Shown: positions 1 to 7,542 of the stretch, in pieces
How positions within the stretch are numbered: the stretch's first letter is position 1
Layout: each line of letters begins with the position of its first letter
Source of the DNA: Chitinophagia bacterium
GTDB lineage: Bacteria; Bacteroidota; Bacteroidia; Chitinophagales; Chitinophagaceae
DNA: 11,820 nucleotides
Assembly (NCBI GenBank): GCA_010021705.1
Contig: RGMU01000027.1
Coordinates: 1-11,820, forward strand
Direction: 5' to 3'
Translations under genes and position numbers: made by a program
The notes under the pieces: generated by a model
Database searches by the model: none
Seen by the model: only the letters and a program-made list of their open reading frames with translations
Told to the model about the DNA's origin: nothing

Positions 1-62
1 AATGAACCGCCAAAGCAACCTACCGGTGTGCGCTTAGCAGCCACTATCACTACTTTTTTCAT
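1..62 (-). CDS. Acetyl-CoA acetyltransferase (thiolase), N-terminal fragment
   Basis: The minus strand opens an ATG at 62 and reads 20 full codons to the window edge with no stop. The peptide begins MKKVVIVAAKRTPVG and continues CFGGS. This is the N-terminal beta strand and RTPxGxFGG signature of type II thiolases, which condense two acetyl-CoA to acetoacetyl-CoA or run the reverse reaction in fatty-acid breakdown. The catalytic Cys and His lie outside the window, so biosynthetic and degradative types cannot be told apart. The gene lies on the same strand as the respiratory operon but behind its terminator, so it is probably transcribed from its own promoter in the 95-base gap at 63-157. No convincing Bacteroidota -33/-7 promoter was found there. 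The family call is fairly safe from the motif alone; the exact enzyme is not. Confidence 0.82.
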   Translation of the reverse strand, partial: MKKVVIVAAKRTPVGCFGGS

Positions 63-100
63 TTTACAATACTTTTTTAAGTGGTGCGAAAGTAATATAT

Positions 101-117
101 CACAGCTTAATACTGTG
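101..117. repeat. Short inverted repeat upstream of the thiolase gene
   Basis: CACAG at 101-105 and CTGTG at 113-117 form a perfect 5-base inverted repeat with a 7-base AT-rich spacer, 39 bases upstream of the thiolase ATG. Its size and position would suit a dimeric repressor site, but a match this short can arise by chance in AT-rich DNA. Any operator role is a guess. Confidence 0.25.
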
Positions 118-157
118 TTAAGTAATTATAATCAATAAGTTTGACTAATAGGCATGT

Positions 158-185
158 AAAAAGAGTGCGTTACGGCACTCTTTTT
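158..185 (-). terminator. Intrinsic terminator of the act-cox operon
   Basis: An 11-base perfect inverted repeat, AAAAAGAGTGC (158-168) and GCACTCTTTTT (175-185), encloses a 6-base loop. Read on the minus strand it gives a stem whose 3' arm ends in five U residues, 36 bases after the coxA stop codon. This is the classic form of a Rho-independent terminator. Because the stem is symmetrical with A-tract and T-tract arms it could also work on the plus strand. It separates the respiratory operon from the downstream thiolase gene. Confidence 0.9.
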
Positions 186-220
186 ATACATAAGAAAATA
201 TAAAATTTAAGCTATTATAT

Positions 221-2041
221 CTAATGAGACTCTTCTCCGGGTCTTAATGGGGTAACTTGTGGAATAAAGTCATTTCCATTGCCATCATCCTTATAATCAT
301 AAGGCCAGCGGTGTACTTCAGGTATTTCACCGGGCCAGTTACCATGTCCGGGATTTATAGGAGTAGTCCATTCTAAAGAGTTAGCTCCCCAAGGATTTGG
401 GGTGGTAAGTTTTTTACCATAGAAAATGCTCATAAAGAAATTAACTACAAACATTAATTGACCAAAGAAAACAATTAAAGCAACAATACTTATAAATACA
501 TTTATCTCGCCAAAGTGCTTAAAAGATTCCCAAGCTGAAAAATCGTAATAACGGCGAGGCATACCGGCTATACCTTCATAGTGCATAGGCCAGAAGATAA
601 GATAAGCACCAATAAAGGTTATGAAGAAGTGGATGTAGCCTAAAGTGTTGTTCATATACCTGCCATACATTTTAGGAAACCAATGGTATATACCGGCAAA
701 CATACCAAAGAAGGCAGAAACACCCATTACTATATGGAAGTGAGCCACCACAAAGTAAGTATCATGCAAGTGAATATCTAATGCAGAATTTCCTAAAAAT
801 AATCCGGTTAATCCACCAGAGATGAAGAGAGAAACGAATCCAATAGCAAACATCATGGGTGGATTTAAGCGAATGTTGCCTTTCCATATTGTAGTAAGCC
901 AGTTAAATACTTTTACCGCAGAAGGAACGGCAATTAAAAGTGTTAAAAGTACAAATATACCACCTAAGAAAGGACTCATACCGGTAACAAACATGTGGTG
1001 CGCCCAAACTAAGAATGCTAAAAGGGTAATACCAATAAGCGATAAAATCATGGCAAAGTAGCCAAAGATAGGTTTACGGCTATGAGTGGAAAGTACTTCA
1101 GAAGCCATACCCATACCCGGTAGCATGATGATATAAACTTCAGGATGCCCTAAGAACCAGAACAAGTGTTGATATAGAATGGCAGAACCACCGATATGTG
1201 GAAGGGCTTTACCACCAATGAATATTTCAGAAAGATAGAAACTTGTGCCAAAATTGCGGTCAAATATCAATAATACAAAACCTGAAAATAGTACGGGGAA
1301 CGAAAGTACGCCTAACACTGCAGTAAACAATAGTGCCCAAACAGTAAGTGGCATACGGGTCATGGTCATACCTTTGGTACGCATGTTTAATATGGTAACT
1401 ATATAGTTTAAGCCTCCTAAGAGAGAAGAAACCACAAACAATGCCATACTTAGCAGCCATAAATCCATACCCACACCCGAACCCATTGAGGCTTCTTTAA
1501 GCGCACTAAGGGGTGGATAAGTAGTCCAACCACCGGATGCAGGACCGGTAGTAACGAATAATGAAACAAGCATTAATATACTGGAAAGAAAGAAAAACCA
1601 ATAAGAAAGCATATTCATAAAAGGGGAAGCCATATCACGGGCACCTACTTGCAGTGGTATAAGCAAGTTGGCGAAAGTTCCGCTTAACCCTGCTGTAAGT
1701 ACAAAGAATACAAGTATTGTACCGTGCATGGTAATTAAACCATAATAAAACTCAGCCGATAATTTACCGCCTTTAGCCCAATCGCCTAAAAATTTTTCCA
1801 TGATAGGAAATGTGCTGTTAGGAAAGCCTAATTGAAGACGGAAAAATACCGACATTAAAGCTCCTATAATAGCCCATATCATACCTGTGATAATGAATTG
1901 TTTAGAAATTATCTTATGGTCTTGGCTGAAGATATATTTCCAAATAAAATGCTGCTCATGGTGTTCATGGTCGTGATGGTCGGCATGATGAGCATCATGT
2001 GCTACGGCTGCATCGTCTTTTAGTACTGCTTCGTTAGTCAT
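221..2041 (-). CDS. coxA: Cytochrome c oxidase subunit I (aa3-type, A1 family)
   Basis: Catalytic subunit of the terminal heme-copper oxidase in the cytoplasmic membrane. It reduces O2 to water and pumps protons. The 606-residue protein has about 12 membrane helices and every key residue. Low-spin heme a ligands are H106 and H436. The CuB ligands are H299, H348 and H349, with Tyr303 available for the His-Tyr crosslink in GHPEVY. Heme a3 is bound by H434 in HDTYFVVAHFH. D-channel residues D136, N125 and N143, Glu301 in GHPEV, and K-channel Lys377 are all present, which places it in the A1 type. Ser374 stands where the Paracoccus enzyme has Thr351. The N-terminus (residues 15-31) is very rich in His. 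There is no subunit III fusion. The gene follows coxB by 68 bases and is the last of the operon, ending in TAG just before a terminator. Confidence 0.98.
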   Translation of the reverse strand: MTNEAVLKDDAAVAHDAHHADHHDHEHHEQHFIWKYIFSQDHKIISKQFIITGMIWAIIGALMSVFFRLQLGFPNSTFPIMEKFLGDWAKGGKLSAEFYYGLITMHGTILVFFVLTAGLSGTFANLLIPLQVGARDMASPFMNMLSYWFFFLSSILMLVSLFVTTGPASGGWTTYPPLSALKEASMGSGVGMDLWLLSMALFVVSSLLGGLNYIVTILNMRTKGMTMTRMPLTVWALLFTAVLGVLSFPVLFSGFVLLIFDRNFGTSFYLSEIFIGGKALPHIGGSAILYQHLFWFLGHPEVYIIMLPGMGMASEVLSTHSRKPIFGYFAMILSLIGITLLAFLVWAHHMFVTGMSPFLGGIFVLLTLLIAVPSAVKVFNWLTTIWKGNIRLNPPMMFAIGFVSLFISGGLTGLFLGNSALDIHLHDTYFVVAHFHIVMGVSAFFGMFAGIYHWFPKMYGRYMNNTLGYIHFFITFIGAYLIFWPMHYEGIAGMPRRYYDFSAWESFKHFGEINVFISIVALIVFFGQLMFVVNFFMSIFYGKKLTTPNPWGANSLEWTTPINPGHGNWPGEIPEVHRWPYDYKDDGNGNDFIPQVTPLRPGEESH

Positions 2042-2109
2042 TGCCTTGTTATATTAATATTAACTTTTTTAATGATTGCTACTAAACAAAAAATGTTTGC
2101 TTGAGTGAA

Positions 2110-3168
2110 TTAATTTTTAGTGATACCGGGTGCTTTATGGGTAGAATCTGTTGGAAGTACTGCGGGCTTAGTCGGCTCTGTGGGAGCGGCAGGAGTAGCA
2201 TTAGCAACATAATAAGCTTTTTGTGAAGCCATCCACTTATTATATTCTGTTTCCGTTTCTACAATAACCGTCCCTCTCATAGAATAGTGCCCTTTACCGC
2301 ACATTTGGTCGCATGAAATTTCATACACAAAATCTGCATTATGCGTCAGTCGCTTCATGCTGTCTGTAGTAATGGTAGGTGTAAACCACATAGTAGTAGT
2401 GATACCGGGCACAGCATCCATTTTAAGACGGAAGTGTGAAAGACCTACGTCATGAATTACATCACGAGAACCTATAAGCAATTTCACCGGCTTACCCACT
2501 ATTAAGTGTAACTCACCACTTTGTGAAATAATATCATCAGCATTGTGAGGGTCTGTCCAATCCATACCTAAAACATTATTAGCGTCATCTATTTTTCTAA
2601 AATCACGCTTACCTAATTCATTGTCTTTACCTGGATAGCGAATAATCCAGTTAAATTGTTTACCTACAACTTCTACTACAGCTGCATTTGGAGGGGCAAC
2701 AGACGTTACGGTAAACCAGTTTTTAAGACCAATAGCAACCAATACAGCCATTGCAAGTGCCGGAACTGTTGTCCATAAAGCTTCTAATTGATTGCTATGC
2801 GCAAAAAAGAAAGCAGTACGGTTTTCAGAAGCCTGATATTTATACGTAAACCAAAATAAAAGAGTTTGCGTAATAAAAAATACAATACCCGTTACCACTA
2901 TTGTAACACTATACATTTTATCGTATTCCCTTCCGGACTCAGAAGCAGATATAGGCAATAACATATCTTTAAAGTAGTTATGGCAAGCCCATATACCAAT
3001 CATACCAAATATAAAGGTTATACACATTAGTATAGCCAATGCTTTATTAGCTTGTTTCCTTGATTCCGCTTCGCCTCTGATGGTGGCAGCATAGTCGCTG
3101 GCTTTGCCTATTTGATAAAGAACGACAAAAACCAATACAAACAATACCGTGCTTAATAGTCCCGACAT
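2110..3168 (-). CDS. coxB: Cytochrome c oxidase subunit II (CuA subunit)
   Basis: Accepts electrons from cytochrome c at the binuclear CuA centre in the periplasm and passes them to heme a of CoxA. In this 352-residue protein the CuA ligands are H239 (in RDVIHDVGLSHFR) and C286, C290, H294 and M297 in CDQMCGKGHYSM. The position that is Glu in the common CSExCG motif is Gln288; it ligates through its backbone carbonyl, so function should be kept. Four hydrophobic segments are visible (about 3-21, 43-62, 85-108 and 131-151), two more than in the classic subunit. This fits the longer Bacteroidota form and still leaves the CuA domain outside. The aromatic electron-entry segment reads KQFNW. The C-terminal 28 residues are rich in Pro, Ala and Thr. 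There is no fused cytochrome c domain, so this is not a caa3 type. It sits between actF and coxA. Confidence 0.97.
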   Translation of the reverse strand: MSGLLSTVLFVLVFVVLYQIGKASDYAATIRGEAESRKQANKALAILMCITFIFGMIGIWACHNYFKDMLLPISASESGREYDKMYSVTIVVTGIVFFITQTLLFWFTYKYQASENRTAFFFAHSNQLEALWTTVPALAMAVLVAIGLKNWFTVTSVAPPNAAVVEVVGKQFNWIIRYPGKDNELGKRDFRKIDDANNVLGMDWTDPHNADDIISQSGELHLIVGKPVKLLIGSRDVIHDVGLSHFRLKMDAVPGITTTMWFTPTITTDSMKRLTHNADFVYEISCDQMCGKGHYSMRGTVIVETETEYNKWMASQKAYYVANATPAAPTEPTKPAVLPTDSTHKAPGITKN

Positions 3169-3173
3169 AAAGT

Positions 3174-3177
3174 CTCC
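3174..3177 (-). promoter_or_regulatory. Shine-Dalgarno sequence of coxB
   Basis: GGAG lies five bases before the coxB ATG on the minus strand. It is the only clear, well-spaced anti-16S match I see before a start in this operon; the other genes have A-rich or T-rich leaders, as is usual in Bacteroidota. It supports the ATG at 3168. Confidence 0.5.
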
Positions 3178-3240
3178 AGTTTATATCTAATTAATTAATT
3201 TATTTGTGTTTCTAAAAATGTATGGTGTAATCGGTGATAA

Positions 3241-4464
3241 TTAAGAAATTACTACTGTTGATTCCTTTACCAAAATATTGTTATTGGCTATCAACGAAGC
3301 TTTGCTTAGCGTATTAGATACCGTAAATATCAATAAACCAATGAAGCCCATGAAAATACCCATTTCAAAAAATCCTATGTGCCAATGAGATTTCAATGGA
3401 CCCGGCATAATCATTTGGAAATAGTCTAACCAGTGTCCAAAGATAATAACCATTGCCATAAACGTTACCGTAAAGTAGTTACGCTTGCTTGGACGAGCCA
3501 TTAAAATTAAAATTGGCATGATGAAGTTAATAATAAAGTTGGCGTAGAAGATAACACTATAAGGTCCTTGTTGACGCAACTTAAAGTAAATGGTTTCATC
3601 TGGAATGTTGGCATACCAAATAAGCATATATTGAGCAAACCATAAATAAGTCCAGAAGATACTAAAGGCAAACATAAACTTACCTAAATCGTGCATGTGC
3701 TCTTTGTTAACAAGCTCTAAGTTACCTTGATTTTTAAGATATACTACCCAAAGCAGTATCATAGACATACCACTCACAAACGCACTTGCAAAAGAATACC
3801 AGCTAAATAGCGTAGAATACCAATGAGGTTGAATGCTCATTACCCAAAACCAAGGGGTGGTGCTCATTTGTGATAAGCCATACACTATAAGGAATAGCCC
3901 TGAAAGACGGAACATTTTCCAATATATCTTGGTGTCATTCACCGGTGCACTTTCTTGTGCAATGGACATGGCTCTAAAGCGCAAACCAAAAAACGACCAT
4001 AAAGCTACCGTTACCACAGAAAAGCCCACAAACATGCCGGTATTTAAAAACGAAGCCTTGCCTAATAGTATTTTATCCGTTCCGGGTGTAACCCATGGAT
4101 AAATAGGGTTATTGCCATGTGAGTCTCTAAAGGTAAATACAATGGTGCAAGTAATAAGTAAGGCAATAGTACCAAATATCCATACATTAGCACCAATAGC
4201 CTCCGGTACGCGTCTAAATGCCACTATCCATGCTCCTTGCGCTAATGAAGTAGCCGATTGAATAAATATGCTTACACCGGTAATGAAGGTAAAAAAAACG
4301 GCATTGTGTAGCAATACTGCCCAAAAACGCGTTTTATCGTAGTCTGAACTATGAGCATTGCTTACAAGCGTTATATAACCGCCTATCACAGCGAGAAGTC
4401 CTGCACCTATCAGCATTAAGGAGGTGTTGCGCAACCTCGCCGGTACTACAAAATTATCTGTCAT
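3241..4464 (-). CDS. actF: Alternative Complex III subunit ActF (NrfD-like membrane protein)
   Basis: Integral membrane subunit of ACIII, related to ActC and the NrfD/PsrC family. The 407-residue protein has about ten hydrophobic segments, starting near residues 17-35 and 52-70 and ending near 364-381. The stretch around residues 256-290, HMHDLGKFMFAF followed by FWTYLWFAQYMLIWY, is characteristic of ActF/quinol:cytochrome c oxidoreductase membrane subunits of Bacteroidota. Other conserved-looking polar sites inside helices are H344 with D347 in GHWLDYF, and H360/H362 in the following loop. It binds no visible cofactor. In known ACIII structures this subunit pairs with ActC in the membrane; whether it carries its own quinol site or a proton path cannot be read from sequence. 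It starts with ATG 50 bases after actE, with no Shine-Dalgarno match but a leader motif shared with actD. Confidence 0.95.
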   Translation of the reverse strand: MTDNFVVPARLRNTSLMLIGAGLLAVIGGYITLVSNAHSSDYDKTRFWAVLLHNAVFFTFITGVSIFIQSATSLAQGAWIVAFRRVPEAIGANVWIFGTIALLITCTIVFTFRDSHGNNPIYPWVTPGTDKILLGKASFLNTGMFVGFSVVTVALWSFFGLRFRAMSIAQESAPVNDTKIYWKMFRLSGLFLIVYGLSQMSTTPWFWVMSIQPHWYSTLFSWYSFASAFVSGMSMILLWVVYLKNQGNLELVNKEHMHDLGKFMFAFSIFWTYLWFAQYMLIWYANIPDETIYFKLRQQGPYSVIFYANFIINFIMPILILMARPSKRNYFTVTFMAMVIIFGHWLDYFQMIMPGPLKSHWHIGFFEMGIFMGFIGLLIFTVSNTLSKASLIANNNILVKESTVVIS

Positions 4465-4473
4465 TTTATGCTT

Positions 4474-4495
4474 TAATTTATGCTGAATTTACTTA
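4474..4495 (-). repeat. Leader motif before actF, near copy of the actD leader
   Basis: Read on the minus strand this is TAAGTAA, four bases, then AGCATAAATTA, ending 9 bases before the actF ATG. Nearly the same string occurs 8 bases before the actD ATG (5930-5950), with one base fewer in the middle. Within this copy, TTTATGCT also recurs in tandem on the plus strand at 4465-4472 and 4477-4484. Confidence 0.5.
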
Positions 4496-4514
4496 ATTAA
4501 TGTTGATATGTTTC

Positions 4515-5261
4515 TTAGTGAGCTTTATGTTTTGAGTGTGTGGGTTTGGCAGGTTTTTCTTTTGCCATATCCGGCTTAGGAGCGGCGGTGGTAGCAGAAG
4601 CAACCGGAACAGCGGCTTTAGGCATATCCTCATGCTTCATAGAATCTGCACTTGCCATGGCAGGTGTAGCAGATGCTAAAAAGGTAAAAGGGTCGCCTCC
4701 GTTTTCTGATTGCATTTTTTTAATATAGGCTATCACCATCCAACGCTGTGCATACTCTAATTGGCTTGCATAAGCACCCATCATGTTTTTGCCGTATAGT
4801 ATGGCTGCATACATTTGTCCAACGGGCATGTGCAAATATTTACCGTCTTTAAAGTTGGCAGGCATGGCTGCAAATTTACCGCTGGTATAGAGTGGTCCCT
4901 GACCGTCTAAGTTTGTTCCATGGCATATTCCGCAATATATATTAAACAAACGCTTACCTTCAGCCATTTGGTCGTCATTAAAACGAAGCGACGTAGTGTA
5001 CGTTTTGTATGCCATTGAGTCGTTTTCCATAAGATGGTCAGGTAAGGCGTGACCAACGGCTATAGCACCCGGAACAGGAGGACGGCTTGTTTGGCTATCG
5101 CTAAAGTTAGGGTTAGAGGTATAAGCATCATAAGCCCGTGAATAAGTCATATCAGGGGCATAAATATACCCGGGTGTGCGCCTCATATAGCCGGAGTTGC
5201 AAGCCGTAATGCCTAACATTAACCCTATACTTGCTACCAATATGCTTTTTATAGACTTCAT
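4515..5261 (-). CDS. actE: Alternative Complex III subunit ActE (mono-heme cytochrome c lipoprotein)
   Basis: Periplasmic class I cytochrome c subunit of ACIII, likely to hand electrons towards the oxidase. The first 21 residues form a lipoprotein signal peptide with lipobox GITAC, so Cys21 should be lipidated and hold the protein at the membrane. The heme site is CGICHG at residues 110-115 (Cys110, Cys113, His114). The distal ligand is Met160 or Met161 in GKNMMGAYASQL, followed by the usual C-terminal helix near 166-182. After about residue 195 the protein is a low-complexity tail of Ala, Pro and Lys ending HSKHKAH, about 50 residues with no domain. The start is supported by the signal peptide. 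It lies 81 bases after actD and 50 before actF. Confidence 0.95.
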   Translation of the reverse strand: MKSIKSILVASIGLMLGITACNSGYMRRTPGYIYAPDMTYSRAYDAYTSNPNFSDSQTSRPPVPGAIAVGHALPDHLMENDSMAYKTYTTSLRFNDDQMAEGKRLFNIYCGICHGTNLDGQGPLYTSGKFAAMPANFKDGKYLHMPVGQMYAAILYGKNMMGAYASQLEYAQRWMVIAYIKKMQSENGGDPFTFLASATPAMASADSMKHEDMPKAAVPVASATTAAPKPDMAKEKPAKPTHSKHKAH

Positions 5262-5342
5262 ATTTTGTTTCTAAATTTTACTTTTTGGTTTTACCGCTTA
5301 ATGCTAAATAAAAATAAGTCTGTGTGTTTCTTGTAATAAGTA

Positions 5343-5921
5343 TTAAGCGTTAAGCAGTTCGTATTGTTCTTTTTTATCCCAACTGCCATACCACCAACCT
5401 TCTTCAGCCATTTGAACTGATGTTTCAATAGCATGTGTTGACTTTAGAAATTGTACAGCTTCTGCTTCAGCGGCACTGTTGTTTATATCTAATACCAATA
5501 CAAAAAGGTCATCACTTTGACGGGGATGGAAAACGTGTTTTTTTACACCCGGCATAATTTGGTTAAGATAGCAAAAAGTAAGCACCATACCCACCGCAGC
5601 AAAAAGTACTGTTAACTCAAACGTTACGGGTATCCAAGCGGGAAGCGCAAAGTGAGGCTTACCACCATAATTTATGCTCCAGTCTGCTGTGTATATCCAT
5701 GATATAAAGCCTACCGCAGTAGAAGTACCGCATAAAGCGTATATAAAACCGGCAATATGCAGGTCTGTTTCTTTTAGCCCTAAAGCAACATCTAAGCCAT
5801 GCACCGGAAACGGAGTGTAAACGTCATGGAGCTTAAATCCGCTTTTGCGTACTTTGCTTACTGCCTTAAATAGCACTTCTTCGTCATCGTAAGCAGCTAC
5901 TGCAAATTTTTTTATTGCCAT
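5343..5921 (-). CDS. actD: Alternative Complex III subunit ActD (DUF3341)
   Basis: Small membrane subunit of ACIII with no cofactor motif. The 192-residue protein has an N-terminal soluble domain of about 50 residues (MAIKKFAVAAYDDEEVLFKAV), two membrane helices near residues 55-76 and 96-118, and a soluble C-terminal domain of about 70 residues. This is the layout of the DUF3341 family, which is always found in act clusters. The middle segment TDLHIAGFIYALCG and the end of the soluble domain, EGWWYGSW, fit the family. Its role in known complexes is structural, holding the membrane subunits together; no catalytic function is claimed. It starts 68 bases after actC at an ATG with no Shine-Dalgarno sequence, next to a motif shared with the actF leader. 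Confidence 0.94.
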   Translation of the reverse strand: MAIKKFAVAAYDDEEVLFKAVSKVRKSGFKLHDVYTPFPVHGLDVALGLKETDLHIAGFIYALCGTSTAVGFISWIYTADWSINYGGKPHFALPAWIPVTFELTVLFAAVGMVLTFCYLNQIMPGVKKHVFHPRQSDDLFVLVLDINNSAAEAEAVQFLKSTHAIETSVQMAEEGWWYGSWDKKEQYELLNA

Positions 5922-5929
5922 TGTTCAGG

Positions 5930-5950
5930 TAATTTATGCTTAATTACTTA
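5930..5950 (-). repeat. Leader motif before actD, near copy of the actF leader
   Basis: On the minus strand this reads TAAGTAA, three bases, then AGCATAAATTA, ending 8 bases before the actD ATG. It matches the actF leader at 4474-4495 except for one missing base and one difference in the short central part. The leaders of actC, coxB and coxA do not show it; actE has only a weak AGCATTAAG. Confidence 0.5.
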
Positions 5951-5989
5951 TGAATAATTATTGTTGGTTAACGTTGGGATAAGGTAAAA

Positions 5990-7459
5990 TTAAGAATAAT
6001 GATGTGCAGGTGCATGTTCTTCTTCATCATGGTGTGCGTGGGCATCATGTACGAAAGTCTCAAGCGATTTATCTTCCTGTGGCAACATTTTAGCCTTAAA
6101 GTTTTCACCGCTTGTTTTCAATACAAACTTAATTTCCGAAACTGCTATTACAGGGAAGTATTTAGCAAATAAGAAATAACAAGTGAAGAACAATCCAAAT
6201 GTACCCAAATAGAAGCCCATTTCAGGCCATGTTGGATTATAGTAAGACCAACTACCGGGTATGAAATCGCGATAAGTAGAAGTTACAATAATTACAAAAC
6301 GTTCAAACCACATACCAATGTTTACCACTATGGACATGATAAAGGTGAATGGAATGTTACGGCGTAGTTTCTTAATCCAAAACAACTGTGGAGAAACCAC
6401 ATTGCAAGTCATCATTGCCCAATAGCTCCACCAATATGGACCTAAAATACGCCATTGGAAGGCTGCCATTTCACCCCAGTTTTGACTATACCAAGCTATG
6501 AACAACTCTGTTAAATAAGCGATACCTACTATAGAACCCGTAAGTACTATAATTTTATTCATGGCTTCTAAGTGCCCAATGGTAATGTAGTCTTCTAATT
6601 TTAAGATAGTACGCGTAACAACCAAAAGCGTGTTCACCATCGCAAAGCCGGAGAATACCGCACCAGCCACAAAGTATGGAGGGAATATGGTAGTGTGCCA
6701 GCCCGGTATAACCGATGTAGCAAAGTCAAAAGATACTATCGTGTGTACAGAAAGTACTAACGGCGTTGACAAACCGGCAAGTACTAAGGCTAATGCCTCT
6801 TGACGCTGCCAATTCTTAGCCGTACCTGTCCAACCAAAAGAGGCTAAGCCATATAGCTTTTTACGAAGGTTTGTTTTAGCTCTGTCGCGTACTAAAGCAA
6901 AATCGGGTATTAAGCCGGAATACCAAAATAATAAAGATACGGTAAAGTATGTAGAAATGGCAAATACGTCCCAAAGAAGCGGAGAGTCAAAGTTGGGCCA
7001 TAATGGACCACGTGTATTAGGCAATGGTAACACCCAAAAGCCGTCCCACACCCTACCCATGTGCCATATTGGGAACTGACCCGCACACATTACGGCAAAA
7101 ATAGTCATGGCTTCAGCTGCGCGGTTTACACCTGTACGCCAACCCTGACGGAATAGCAAAAGAATGGCAGAAATTAGCGTTCCTGCGTGACCAATACCTA
7201 CCCACCACACGAAGTTGGTAATGTCCCAACCCCAGCCAATAGTACGGTTTACGCCCCATGTGCCTAATCCCCAATATACCGACCATGTAACGGAAAATAC
7301 ACCGAACAGTAGCAAGGCTACGGCAAAGAAAAAGCCCACATACCACATGCGTCCCGGAGCGCGCTCAATAGGCGCAATTATATCTTCCGATACCTGATGA
7401 TAGTCTTTATCACCATCTACTAAAGGCTCCCTTACAAACGATTCGTACTTTAAATGCAT
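5990..7459 (-). CDS. actC: Alternative Complex III subunit ActC (NrfD-like quinol-binding membrane protein)
   Basis: Integral membrane subunit of the NrfD/PsrC family and the expected site of quinol oxidation in ACIII, next to the Fe-S domain of ActB. The 489-residue protein has about ten hydrophobic segments between residues 40 and 440. Candidate quinol or proton-path residues are His133 and Arg136 in PIWHMGRVWDG and Asp164 in LLWDVFAIS; this assignment comes from family resemblance, not from proof in the sequence. The N-terminal segment EDIIAPIERAPGRMWY is typical of Bacteroidota ActC. The last 19 residues, from His471, contain seven His plus Asp and Glu. With an even helix count and a cytoplasmic N-terminus this tail should be cytoplasmic. 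It starts at ATG 83 bases after actB. Confidence 0.96.
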   Translation of the reverse strand: MHLKYESFVREPLVDGDKDYHQVSEDIIAPIERAPGRMWYVGFFFAVALLLFGVFSVTWSVYWGLGTWGVNRTIGWGWDITNFVWWVGIGHAGTLISAILLLFRQGWRTGVNRAAEAMTIFAVMCAGQFPIWHMGRVWDGFWVLPLPNTRGPLWPNFDSPLLWDVFAISTYFTVSLLFWYSGLIPDFALVRDRAKTNLRKKLYGLASFGWTGTAKNWQRQEALALVLAGLSTPLVLSVHTIVSFDFATSVIPGWHTTIFPPYFVAGAVFSGFAMVNTLLVVTRTILKLEDYITIGHLEAMNKIIVLTGSIVGIAYLTELFIAWYSQNWGEMAAFQWRILGPYWWSYWAMMTCNVVSPQLFWIKKLRRNIPFTFIMSIVVNIGMWFERFVIIVTSTYRDFIPGSWSYYNPTWPEMGFYLGTFGLFFTCYFLFAKYFPVIAVSEIKFVLKTSGENFKAKMLPQEDKSLETFVHDAHAHHDEEEHAPAHHYS

Positions 7460-7542
7460 AGCACGTTTTTAATATTTATTTTAATACTATCGGCTTTCGC
7501 TTCAGTTTATATTCAAAAAATAGTTTTTATCTACTTATACCA

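Noticed and set aside
87..94. TACTTTCG on the minus strand as a Bacteroidota -7 element (TAnnTTTG) for the thiolase gene
   Set aside because: One mismatch to the consensus and no TTG-type -33 element at the right distance, so a promoter is not supported.
2084..2098. AAACA/TGTTT stem in the coxB-coxA gap
   Set aside because: Five mostly A-T pairs around a 5-base A loop is expected by chance in this AT-rich spacer, and no terminator is expected between coxB and coxA.
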